From: a bacterium
GTDB lineage: Bacteria; Bacillota; Bacilli; Lactobacillales; Streptococcaceae
DNA length: 64,000 bases
Assembly (NCBI GenBank): GCA_905221375.1
Contig: CAJNCY010000006.1
Coordinates: 103,943-167,942, forward strand
Direction: 5' to 3'
Part shown: positions 55,372 through 64,000 of the stretch, one piece after another
How positions within the stretch are numbered: position 1 is the first letter of the stretch
How the letters are laid out: each line of letters opens with the position of its first letter
Notes under the pieces: model-generated
The model's database searches: none
Told to the model about the DNA's origin: nothing
What the model saw: only the letters and a program-made list of their open reading frames with translations
Program-made: the position numbers and the translations under genes

Positions 55372-55977
55372 TTATTTAGCAGCTGCGTACAATTCATCTA
55401 CTTTGTTCCAGTTGATCACTGAGAAGAAAGCTTTGATGTAGTCAGGACGCACGTTGCGGTATTTCACGTAGTAAGCATGTTCCCAAACGTCCAAGCCCAA
55501 GATTGGTTTTTTACCTTCTGAGATTGGTGTGTCTTGGTTTGCTGTTGAAGTCACTTCAAGTTTACCTTCTTTGTTAACAACCAACCATGCCCATCCAGAA
55601 CCGAAACGAGTTGTTGCTGCTGCAGTGAAGGCTGCTTGGAATTCTTCAAATGAACCAAATGTTGCATCGATTGCTGCTGCAAGTTCTGCTGATGGAACTG
55701 TTTTTTCAGGAGTCATCAATTCCCAGAAAAGAGCGTGGTTCAAGTGTCCACCACCATTGTTGATAAGTGCTTGACGGATATCAGCTGGGATAGATTCTAC
55801 ATCAGCAAGCAAGGCTTCAAGGTCTTCACCGATTTCAGGGTGTTTTTCAAGAGCTGCATTAGCATTGTTGACATAAGTTTGATGGTGTTTGTCATGGTGC
55901 AAATGCATTGTTTCTGCATCGATGTATGGTTCCAAAGCGTCGTATGCATATGGAAGATCTGGTAAGATAATAGCCAT
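55372..55977 (-). CDS. sodA: Superoxide dismutase [Mn/Fe]
   Basis: SodA removes superoxide. The 201 residues show the metal ligands: His27 in [14 protein letters not shown], the second His in [10 protein letters not shown], and Asp/His in [11 protein letters not shown]. The GGGGHLNH and DVWEHAYY motifs are those of manganese-preferring streptococcal enzymes. A single-gene unit followed by a terminator. Confidence 0.97.
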   Translation of the reverse strand: MAIILPDLPYAYDALEPYIDAETMHLHHDKHHQTYVNNANAALEKHPEIGEDLEALLADVESIPADIRQALINNGGGHLNHALFWELMTPEKTVPSAELAAAIDATFGSFEEFQAAFTAAATTRFGSGWAWLVVNKEGKLEVTSTANQDTPISEGKKPILGLDVWEHAYYVKYRNVRPDYIKAFFSVINWNKVDELYAAAK

Positions 55978-56081
55978 CTGTAATACCTCTTTTTCTTTCT
56001 ATATGAAAATGATAACGCAAACATTCACTTTTTTCAAGTTTTTTGCTTATAGATGAAGAAATCACTGAAATACTTTCGAAT

Positions 56082-56235
56082 AATACTCTTCGAAAATCTC
56101 TTCAAACCGCGTCAACGTCGCCTTGCCGTAGGTATATGTTACTGACTTCGTCAGTCTTATTTACAACCTCAAAGCAGTGCTTTGAGCACCCTGCGGCTAG
56201 TTTCCTAGTTTGCTCTTTGATTTTCATTGAGTATA
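56082..56235 (+). repeat. BOX element, A-B-C
   Basis: boxA AATACTCTTCGAAAATCTCT, one boxB (TTACTGACTTCGTCAGTC to GTGCTTTGAGC) and boxC ending TTTTCATTGAGTATA. It lies between sodA and holA. Confidence 0.9.
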
Positions 56236-56303
56236 AAACAAGCAAATCAGTAATAAACCCACGACAAGATAATCCTGACGCGGGTTGTAGTTTCAAAAAA
56301 ATA

Positions 56304-57341
56304 TCAATTTACCTGACTAGCAATCTGTAAGAGTGCCTTTTCAAAAAGGAAACCTTTTTCATAAAGACCTGTCTTAATCTGATAGTCAGTCTCAATCAAA
56401 TAAGAAATAGCTTGCTTCAGAAAGCTCAAGGAAAGTCCTCGCGAATCTCTTAATGCAAACTTGATTTGATAGGGATTAGGAGTGCGTCCTAGATAACTAC
56501 CTAGACTACTTGCAATCTGTGATTCTGTTTGCCCAGACTCCGACAAAATCTTCACCTGAGTAAAAGTCCGAAATTGTCCTAACATGACTGCAATGAGCTT
56601 GATTTCGTCTTCCCCTTGCAAGGTCAAGTCTCTAACCAAGTCACGCGCCTGGTCCATCTTTTTAGTCAGAATAAACTGAGTTAAATCAAAAATATTGTCC
56701 TGCAAGGTCTTGGGAATAGCATTGACAATATCCTCTTCCTCGATAACAGAATCCGCCTTATAGGACTGTAAAAAGAGGAGATTTTTCTGGATTTCGCTAA
56801 ATTGAAAACCAGATTTGATAAGTAAATTTTCAAAGGATTGCCCCACAAACTGCAAACCTTGTTTCTGGCTCCACTTTTGGAAATACTGGCGCAGTTCTTG
56901 TTCTTTGGCTTCTACTGCATCAAAAACCTTGGCATCGCGCTTAAGTAATTTTACCAGCCGTCTTTTGCTATCCAGTTTTCCTTCCGCAAAGATCAACAAC
57001 TTGGTTGTTGGCGAGGGGTTATCAAGGTATTCCTCAAACGACTTAAGCTCATCATCTGTCAAAAAGCGTTTCTTGGCTGTTGTGATATCGACAAAATGAT
57101 CCAATATCACGATTTTCTCATCCGCAAAGAAAGGAAGGCTGACCAACTCCAGTTCCACATCCTTGTAGACCACTTCTTTCATATCAAAGTAGGCAAAGTT
57201 GAGGTCGGCAGAATCATAACCAATCTGTTTCAATACCTGACTCTTCATAACTTCAAACTGGCCCTGATCTATGCCTGTAAATAGGCTCAGACTAGGTAAA
57301 TTTGCTAGAGTCAGTTTTTGACTCTCTTCAATAGCTAGCAT
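56304..57341 (-). CDS. holA: DNA polymerase III subunit delta
   Basis: The delta subunit opens the beta clamp during loading. The 345 residues have the typical LFTGIDQGQFEVMKSQVLKQ opening, the FADEKIVILDHFVD region and a helical C-terminal collar domain (YQIKFALRDSRGLSLSFLKQ). It stands between sodA and pyrDA. Confidence 0.92.
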   Translation of the reverse strand: MLAIEESQKLTLANLPSLSLFTGIDQGQFEVMKSQVLKQIGYDSADLNFAYFDMKEVVYKDVELELVSLPFFADEKIVILDHFVDITTAKKRFLTDDELKSFEEYLDNPSPTTKLLIFAEGKLDSKRRLVKLLKRDAKVFDAVEAKEQELRQYFQKWSQKQGLQFVGQSFENLLIKSGFQFSEIQKNLLFLQSYKADSVIEEEDIVNAIPKTLQDNIFDLTQFILTKKMDQARDLVRDLTLQGEDEIKLIAVMLGQFRTFTQVKILSESGQTESQIASSLGSYLGRTPNPYQIKFALRDSRGLSLSFLKQAISYLIETDYQIKTGLYEKGFLFEKALLQIASQVN

Positions 57342-57374
57342 CTTCTCTCCTTTCTTCTGATTTTTTGATTTAAT

Positions 57375-58310
57375 TTAGTCAATATAGCGCAATTTCCCGC
57401 GGAAATCTTCTAGGCTTTCGTACCCTTTTTCCGCCATGATTGCTTTCAGTTCATTAGTAATACGATCAAAAGCACCAACTCCCTCTTTGTGAAGGGTAGT
57501 TCCCACCTGTACCATACTAGCACCACAGAGGATGTGTTCAAAGGCATCTCTACCAGTCAGAACGCCACCTGTTCCGATGATTTGGATTTGAGGATTTAAA
57601 CGTTGATAAAAGGCATGAACATTAGCAAGAGCAGTCGGTTTGATGTACTCTCCACCAATGCCACCGAAACCATTTTTAGGACGAATAACGACAGACTCAT
57701 CTTCTATATATAGGCCGTTTCCGATTGAGTTGACGCAGTTGACGAACTTGAGCGGATATTTATTGAAAATAGCTGCCGCTTGGTCAAAGTGAACAATATC
57801 AAAATAAGGTGGGAGCTTAATTCCAAGAGGTTTGGTAAAGTAGGCAAATACTTCTGCCAAAATTCGGTCAGTTGTCTCAAAATCATAGGCAATCTGAGGT
57901 TTTCCTGGAACATTTGGACATGAGAGATTGAGTTCAGTTAGACCACGAAAATCACTCTCTTGGACCTTCTTTAAAATAGTATGTGTTTCCTCTGGAGACA
58001 TTCCAACTAAAGATAGAAAGAAGGTACGATTCGGTTCCTTTTCTTGTAATTCCAGAAGATAGTCTAGGTAATAATCTAAACCATTATTTGGAAGCCCCAT
58101 TGAGTTGATTGAACCAAGTGGAACATCTTGATAACGTGGCTCAGGATTTCCCTGACGAAAGTCCAAGGTCGCTGTCTTGGTCACAAAAGTTCCTGCCGCT
58201 GAGTTTTTAACCCCTTCCAGCTCCTCTATCGTCATACAAGCCACACCTGCTGCATTCATCAAACAATTGTCAAACGCAAAACCAGCAATTTGTGTTTTAG
58301 TTGATACCAT
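57375..58310 (-). CDS. pyrDA: Dihydroorotate dehydrogenase A (fumarate-type, class 1A)
   Basis: It oxidises dihydroorotate to orotate in pyrimidine synthesis. The 311-residue FMN-binding barrel has [40 protein letters not shown] and [18 protein letters not shown] (active-site Cys), then [19 protein letters not shown]. Class 1A uses fumarate and needs no PyrK partner, and none is encoded beside it. Confidence 0.93.
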   Translation of the reverse strand: MVSTKTQIAGFAFDNCLMNAAGVACMTIEELEGVKNSAAGTFVTKTATLDFRQGNPEPRYQDVPLGSINSMGLPNNGLDYYLDYLLELQEKEPNRTFFLSLVGMSPEETHTILKKVQESDFRGLTELNLSCPNVPGKPQIAYDFETTDRILAEVFAYFTKPLGIKLPPYFDIVHFDQAAAIFNKYPLKFVNCVNSIGNGLYIEDESVVIRPKNGFGGIGGEYIKPTALANVHAFYQRLNPQIQIIGTGGVLTGRDAFEHILCGASMVQVGTTLHKEGVGAFDRITNELKAIMAEKGYESLEDFRGKLRYID

Positions 58311-58453
58311 GATTCTGATCCTCCAGATTCCTTTTATTGCTAATATTATACCATACTTTCAGATTTTCTCTTTTAGAAAGATATTTCCAAGAAAACGTTC
58401 GTATTTTTATCTATTTTAAAAAAGCCTCAAAACTAAATTGATAGAATTTTTAG

Positions 58454-59884
<1,431 letters not shown>

Positions 59885-59897
59885 GATTCATTTGCTT

Positions 59898-59926
59898 AAT
59901 CCTCAATCGCTTCGATTGGGGATTTT
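59898..59926 (+). terminator. gdhA terminator
   Basis: AATCCTCAATCG pairs with CGATTGGGGATT with one mismatch and a 3-base loop, then T5. Confidence 0.85.
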
Positions 59927-59977
59927 TAGCTTGAATCCAAAAAACGCACCATTAACAGTGAGTTTTAACATCAGAAT

Positions 59978-60622
59978 TTATTTTACTTTCATTAGGGCAG
60001 ATGACAAACATTCAACAATCTCATCAACTGCTTCATCTATGTTTATAGTTCCTTCATCATTCAACATCATGGGAATAAGATAAGAAAAACTCAATGCTAA
60101 AATGTATCGAACAATTCTTTCATTTGACCAATTTAGAATAAGTCCTTTTTCTTTAAATTGATTCAAAACAGGGCTAATTGGTTCTATTATAGATTGAACA
60201 ATAATATTTCCTAACTTGATAGAAAGATTTTTATCAATAAAAGAACGCCCCAAGAGAATTTTAACATGCATTTGATTCTCCTGAATGAAAAAGAGCCTAT
60301 CTCGAACAATACTTTTTAAAAAGAAGGGAAAAGTTTCTTGATCTACTGTGAATTTTTTTTCTGAGAAATCCGCAATTACTTCTGGAATAACCTGTTCTAG
60401 AAAAGTAGATAAAATGGCTTCTAAAATACCTTCCTTTGTTTTAAAGTAACTAAAAACAGTTCCTTCTGACACTCCAGCGCGTTCGGCAATAAGGCTGGAC
60501 GTTGTATTCTCAAATCCAATTTCTGAGAATAATTTTAAGCTTGATAATAATACTCGACGTTGTTTCAAGCTCAAGTTGCTAACTTCTAACGTCTGAGCAT
60601 ACTTTTGTTCTAAACTTTCCAT
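59978..60622 (-). CDS. TetR-family transcriptional regulator
   Basis: The 214 residues have an N-terminal TetR helix-turn-helix (LFSEIGFENTTSSLIAERAG then VSEGTVFSYFKTKEGIL). The ligand domain is not recognisable. It ends the oxidoreductase operon, 16 bases after it, and probably represses the shared promoter through the palindrome at 61672-61685. The ATG at 60622 fits the AGAGAGG spacing better than a GTG three codons earlier. Confidence 0.9.
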   Translation of the reverse strand: MESLEQKYAQTLEVSNLSLKQRRVLLSSLKLFSEIGFENTTSSLIAERAGVSEGTVFSYFKTKEGILEAILSTFLEQVIPEVIADFSEKKFTVDQETFPFFLKSIVRDRLFFIQENQMHVKILLGRSFIDKNLSIKLGNIIVQSIIEPISPVLNQFKEKGLILNWSNERIVRYILALSFSYLIPMMLNDEGTINIDEAVDEIVECLSSALMKVK

Positions 60623-60638
60623 CTCTAGCACCTCTCTT

Positions 60639-61643
60639 CTACTCTCTTACTTTTACGACTTTTTTTCCTCGACTGTGTCCCATTTTCAGACTACGATAGG
60701 CTTCTCTAACTGACTTTAGAGAAAAGTCATACACTTGATCAATTTTCAGCTGAACCTTCCCGTCTGAGACCATTTCAGCTAAAGTGCTAAAATCATCATA
60801 TGTGGAATGTCTCGGACCAGTAAACTGAGCACCTTTTATCATAACATAGGGCGAAGGTACTAATGTCCCAATAGCTGTCCCCTTCAAGCCTAAACTAAAA
60901 GCCAATCTAACATAATCAGATCCATAACAATCCAAAAATTTTGTAATAGGCGTTGGACTAGCTGATAGAAGAGCCTTCTTGATATTCTCTTCGTAACTTA
61001 CTGGTATGGCACCTAAAGACTTCAGATACTCTGCATTTTTCTTACTTGCTATTCCAATCACTGTCGCTCCCTTAGCAACTGCATACTGTACTGCAATACT
61101 TCCAATACCTCCTGCTGCAGCTGAAATAACAACAGTATCTCTTGAATTTAAACCGATTCTTCTAAAAGCCCCACCCACAGTTAGAGCAGCTACTCCCATA
61201 GTAGCTGCGTGAGTCATGTCGATCATCTCTGGATTCAATACAATTTCTGATTCATTGACACAAATTTCTGTTGCTAAAGCTCCCCTCTTAGTTCCCAAAC
61301 CAGGATCGCTAATCATTGTTCCAAACACCTCATCTCCTACTGAGAACCTAGTTACTTCATTTCCAACTTCTGTAATAACTCCAGAAAAATCTCTCCCCAC
61401 ACCTCTTGGAAATAAAGATGATTTAGATTCAAACCAACGACTTGGTTTCCTTAATTTCGTTATAAAAGATAGAAATCGAAGGGGTTTCGCTCCCTCAAAA
61501 GTTTTATAATCAATAGGATTTAAACCAACAGCATGAACTTCTACTCTCACCTGATTAACATCCAAGGCTGTAGAGTCGATCTTCAGCAAATCCAAGACCT
61601 CTTCGTTACCGAAACGACTGTACTCTATTGCTTTAACAACCAT
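60639..61643 (-). CDS. MDR-type NADPH oxidoreductase (quinone reductase-like)
   Basis: The 334-residue protein has the GroES-like N-terminal domain (VHAVGLNPIDYKTFEGA, PRGVGRDFSGVITEVG) and the cofactor-binding VVISAAAGGIGSIAVQYAVA. No zinc cysteine cluster is visible, so it is a zinc-free quinone-reductase-like member rather than a classical alcohol dehydrogenase. Paired with a TetR regulator, it may detoxify quinones or carbonyls. Confidence 0.88.
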   Translation of the reverse strand: MVVKAIEYSRFGNEEVLDLLKIDSTALDVNQVRVEVHAVGLNPIDYKTFEGAKPLRFLSFITKLRKPSRWFESKSSLFPRGVGRDFSGVITEVGNEVTRFSVGDEVFGTMISDPGLGTKRGALATEICVNESEIVLNPEMIDMTHAATMGVAALTVGGAFRRIGLNSRDTVVISAAAGGIGSIAVQYAVAKGATVIGIASKKNAEYLKSLGAIPVSYEENIKKALLSASPTPITKFLDCYGSDYVRLAFSLGLKGTAIGTLVPSPYVMIKGAQFTGPRHSTYDDFSTLAEMVSDGKVQLKIDQVYDFSLKSVREAYRSLKMGHSRGKKVVKVRE

Positions 61644-61671
61644 TTTCTTTACTCCTTAATTTCACAAAAAT

Positions 61672-61729
61672 TGAGTGAACACTCATTTTTATAAATTATA
61701 CTCTTAATTTGTAAGAAAATCAATATTAT
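61672..61729 (-). promoter_or_regulatory. Promoter and operator of the oxidoreductase-TetR operon
   Basis: Minus strand TTGATT, 17 bases, TATAAT (61695-61700), then the perfect palindrome TGAGTG-AA-CACTCA (61672-61685) over the start site, typical for a TetR operator. Confidence 0.7.
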
Positions 61730-61860
61730 CGTTTGATAACGATTTATAACTTGATAAAAAATATCCATCATTTCGATTTACCAATATGATTCTTTCAATC
61801 TAACTCTCCTCACTTTTAAAGATTCCTTTCCCTTTTTTGCCCCCTGGCACATAAAAATAA

Positions 61861-61888
61861 AAACCGCTAGTCCTAAGAATAGCGGTTT
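61861..61888 (-). terminator. Orphan minus-strand terminator
   Basis: AAACCGCTA and TAGCGGTTT form a perfect 9-bp stem. On the minus strand it is followed by TTTTTATTTTT. The nearest minus gene to its right is the convergent one ending at 62626. Confidence 0.7.
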
Positions 61889-61913
61889 AATCATGTTTTT
61901 AAGCTACTAATGT

Positions 61914-61959
61914 AGTCGCTCTATTATTTAATTTTAAGTCGCTCTATTATTTAATTTTA
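61914..61959. repeat. 23-bp perfect tandem duplication
   Basis: AGTCGCTCTATTATTTAATT-TTA occurs twice head to tail (61914-61936 and 61937-61959). Confidence 0.85.
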
Positions 61960-62011
61960 AATAGTAAACTATGATATAAATCAAGCTACTAAAGATGAAT
62001 TTATGGTATAC

Positions 62012-62041
62012 TAGTGATAATAAATTGTTATCGGTAGGAGA
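62012..62041 (+). repeat. 30-bp inverted repeat, left copy
   Basis: Begins TAGTGATAATAAATTGTTAT and ends CGGTAGGAGA. Identical in reverse orientation to 63883-63912. It includes the ribosome binding site (TAGGAGA) of the next gene and an inner palindrome GATAA-N7-TTATC. Confidence 0.9.
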
Positions 62042-62046
62042 AATTT

Positions 62047-62625
62047 ATGGGAAATAGTGATAAAATAAAAATTTTTTTGAGTAGACCTAATCCGTTTACT
62101 GAAAACCAAGATTTTTTTATCAATGAAATTGTATCGTTATTAAAAAGAAATAATTTCGAATGTATTACATTACAAGCTGCAGAATATACTCCATATGAAG
62201 TTATGGTATCACTACGTGAGATGATACAAAGAAGCTATGGCATGGTTATTTTAGCAGTTGGTCAAACATATATATCTGAAGGAATTCGTAAAAAAGATGC
62301 TGAGGATAATCCTAGATTTTTCGAATCAAAAGAAATCCACTTAGAAAATAAGTGGATTACTAGTGTGTATTGTCAGATTGAAGGAATATTAGCATTAACT
62401 TTTGATCTGCCTATATTGACAATTCCTCAGGAAAAATTGACAAGAGAAGGTATTTTACATCAGGGTGAATACTCAATTACATCACCTGAATTTACCTTAG
62501 ACTCAAAGGAAAAAATTCTTCAATTTGTAGAATCCTCTGAGTTTAGAAAAAGTTTTGATAAATGGAAACAAATGGTTATAGAAAAATATGAATTCATCAA
62601 AGGGGGAGAATTAGGTTATAAATAG
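62047..62625 (+). CDS. TIR-like / predicted nucleotide-binding protein
   Basis: The 192-residue protein starts with KIKIFLSRPNPFTENQDFFI, followed by a segment ending MVILAVGQTY and a SVYCQIEGILALTFDLPILT segment with a Glu where TIR and deoxyribosyltransferase-like folds place a catalytic or ligand-binding acid. This suggests a Rossmann-type TIR or NDT-like domain of the kind found in bacterial defence systems. That assignment is inference. The gene is AT-rich, convergent with the next one with no base between the stop codons, and shares its upstream 30 bp with it. Confidence 0.65.
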   Translation: MGNSDKIKIFLSRPNPFTENQDFFINEIVSLLKRNNFECITLQAAEYTPYEVMVSLREMIQRSYGMVILAVGQTYISEGIRKKDAEDNPRFFESKEIHLENKWITSVYCQIEGILALTFDLPILTIPQEKLTREGILHQGEYSITSPEFTLDSKEKILQFVESSEFRKSFDKWKQMVIEKYEFIKGGELGYK

Positions 62626-63873
62626 TTAGTCCATAAGCTTTAACTTAATTCTTTCTAAATCTTCCCTTAAGAGCTTTCTTCCCTCATTTATAGTATTACT
62701 TTGTCTCTTGGTTTCGCCATAAACTTTGTCCGATAATGTTTCAATAATTCCGGAAATATATAGAAGCTCTTCTCGGTTAGATTGTAACCAGATATCATCA
62801 TACATACTAGATTTTCTAATCAAATTTTCTAATGAACCTAATATAATTTTTGCTGTATACTTTGCAGTATAGTAGTGTTCTTTTAAAACTTCGGTATCTG
62901 TTTCAACACTTACAATTTTTAACAGCGTAGCACAATAATTTCTAGCACAGTATATATTGTTATCTTCAAAATTCATACCCAATCTATAGTAATTTATAGC
63001 TGACAATAAATCTCTTTTATCATTTGTAATATAAAATATTCGTAAAAATATCGCACCATATATCCCTAAAATTTTATGGTAAGTAGTGTTGTTTATATCA
63101 AGATAAGTATTAATTTTTCTCTGTGCTTCTCTCAAATTATCTAAGGATTTTTCATCTTTTTTATATGCTGATAACAAGTAGCCCGCTAAAATTTCATCAT
63201 CGACATACCCTTTTTCTAAAAGTTCTTTATATAAATTTTCTGCTGTTACATACTCTTCGGCATCTTTAAATTTTTTTGCTATTCTTGCTAGGTCCATAAA
63301 GGAATTTTGAGATGTTTCTATAGAAATATTATTACTTTCCTCCATAGAATTATTTCTTTCGACAATTGTATATAAGTTATTTTCAAATACCGGACTATCT
63401 ATAAATCTTTCGTCACTATTTATTGCAGAAGTAATGTACTCTGTGAGTATATCTTTCACTCGAACAACTTCATCAAGTTCATTCACTTTGTCAGAATCAT
63501 ATCTAATTTGAGGTAGGTGAGAAATATCAAAAAAATTAATTTTAGCAGTATGATTATCACATAGGATAATTGTAGATTTAGGTCTCATTGCATGGCGCAG
63601 TCCTAATTCATAAATTGCATTTTGATTTAACGTAGTAATGTCAGCAATAACAATATCAGCTTTGAATATACCTTCAATAAATGTTTTTGTAATATTTTGA
63701 GTTGTATATACCTCATCAGCTCTAAATCTATTCTCTCCATGAATTGAAGTTAACTCTTTATTTAAAATAACAGGTTTAATAATATTTGAGTATACAGCAT
63801 TTAAATCAACCTCAATATTTGTATTTGGAATTTTTTTTGTGTTAAATCCCATTACAACAAAACAACTAGTCAT
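62626..63873 (-). CDS. Deoxyribosyltransferase/TIR-like domain fused to TPR-like repeats
   Basis: The 415 residues open with CFVVMGFNTKKIPNT and ADIVIADITTLNQNAIYELG, the D-x-T-x-x-N-x-N-x-x-Y-E-L-G pattern of nucleoside 2-deoxyribosyltransferase-like or TIR-like domains (acidic Glu in YELG). Residues about 195-400 are helical TPR-like repeats similar to the MAP3K TRAF-binding (DUF4071) type. A sensor-effector role in stress or phage defence is plausible but unproven. It is AT-rich and convergent with the preceding gene. Confidence 0.7.
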   Translation of the reverse strand: MTSCFVVMGFNTKKIPNTNIEVDLNAVYSNIIKPVILNKELTSIHGENRFRADEVYTTQNITKTFIEGIFKADIVIADITTLNQNAIYELGLRHAMRPKSTIILCDNHTAKINFFDISHLPQIRYDSDKVNELDEVVRVKDILTEYITSAINSDERFIDSPVFENNLYTIVERNNSMEESNNISIETSQNSFMDLARIAKKFKDAEEYVTAENLYKELLEKGYVDDEILAGYLLSAYKKDEKSLDNLREAQRKINTYLDINNTTYHKILGIYGAIFLRIFYITNDKRDLLSAINYYRLGMNFEDNNIYCARNYCATLLKIVSVETDTEVLKEHYYTAKYTAKIILGSLENLIRKSSMYDDIWLQSNREELLYISGIIETLSDKVYGETKRQSNTINEGRKLLREDLERIKLKLMD

Positions 63874-63882
63874 TTTTTTACC

Positions 63883-63912
63883 TCTCCTACCGATAACAAT
63901 TTATTATCACTA
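63883..63912 (-). repeat. 30-bp inverted repeat, right copy
   Basis: Perfect reverse complement of 62012-62041, covering the ribosome binding site of the gene ending at 63873. Just upstream on the minus strand is TGTATAGT, a possible -10. Confidence 0.9.
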
Positions 63913-63933
63913 TACAAAGCACTCAAATAGGTT

Positions 63934-63939
63934 TATAAT
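63934..63939 (+). promoter_or_regulatory. -10 element for the last gene
   Basis: TATAAT lies 28 bases before the ATG at 63968, with AAAGGAG between. Confidence 0.5.
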
Positions 63940-63967
63940 AGCATGATTATTGATAAAGGAGATTTTT

Positions 63968-64000
63968 ATGGATTATAAACTTATTTCTACTTACTTAGAT
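63968..64000 (+). CDS. Start of an unidentified gene (cut by window edge)
   Basis: ATG followed by DYKLISTYLD. AAAGGAGATTTTT precedes it. Only eleven codons are visible, so no function can be assigned. Its promoter lies just outside the inverted repeat. Confidence 0.6.
   Translation, partial: MDYKLISTYLD

Larger units (their letters stand above)
61730..62011. other. Gap at the left edge of the island
   Basis: No gene seen. It holds an orphan minus-strand terminator and a 23-bp tandem duplication, then a TG-extended -10 (TGGTATACT, 62004-62012) for the gene at 62047. Confidence 0.5.

Noticed and set aside
62012..63912. Insertion sequence bounded by terminal inverted repeats
   Set aside because: Neither internal protein resembles a transposase, the repeats include ribosome binding sites, and no target duplication is visible.

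Overview
The window looks like chromosome of a mitis-group streptococcus (Streptococcus pneumoniae, pseudopneumoniae or mitis). The evidence is the low GC content, five BOX repeats with recognisable boxA/boxB/boxC modules, many TG-extended -10 promoters, and a core gene order (parE-plsY, nucleoside ABC operon, rpiA-deoB-punA, trmD-rimM, rpsP-KH, rlmN-yutD-sodA-holA) that I recall from pneumococci. The species cannot be fixed by eye.

Layout. 1-9 kb: the parE start and plsY, then a long leftward nucleoside salvage operon (methyltransferase, pdp, deoC, cdd, lipoprotein pnrA, ABC ATPase, two permeases), with three stacked hairpins between pnrA and the ATPase. 9-21 kb: coaA, rpsT, deoD, a ClC-type channel and the rpiA-deoB-punA operon. 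Inserted between punA and the ClC gene is a 2.7 kb gene for a secreted protein that joins a class 3 lipase, two F-type fucose lectins and a cholesterol-dependent-cytolysin domain 4. A decayed second copy of the punA 3' end sits on the far side of that insert. 21-34 kb: trxB, an amino acid ABC transporter, small redox and repair genes, a PadR/nuclease accessory cluster and metG. 34-39 kb: a MacAB-like efflux pump, with a ComE/BlpR-like direct repeat between it and glutathione reductase. 39-42.7 kb: a lactococcin-972-type bacteriocin locus whose precursor is frameshifted at an A6 tract. 42.8-61.7 kb: mostly housekeeping (bioY, trmD, rimM, khpA, rpsP, slrA, ABC-F, rlmN, sodA, holA, pyrDA, gdhA, a TetR/oxidoreductase pair). 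62-63.9 kb: an AT-rich island with two convergent genes of TIR-like or deoxyribosyltransferase-like type, enclosed by perfect 30-bp inverted repeats that cover both ribosome binding sites.

How the genes work together. PnrA and its ABC transporter import nucleosides. Pdp, PunA, DeoD and Cdd release bases and pentose phosphates, and DeoB, DeoC and RpiA feed the sugar into central metabolism. The accessory content (lipase-lectin-CDC protein, bacteriocin, nuclease, TIR-like pair) points to host-surface interaction, competition and possibly anti-phage defence. All functions are inferred from sequence alone; no alignment or database search was run.
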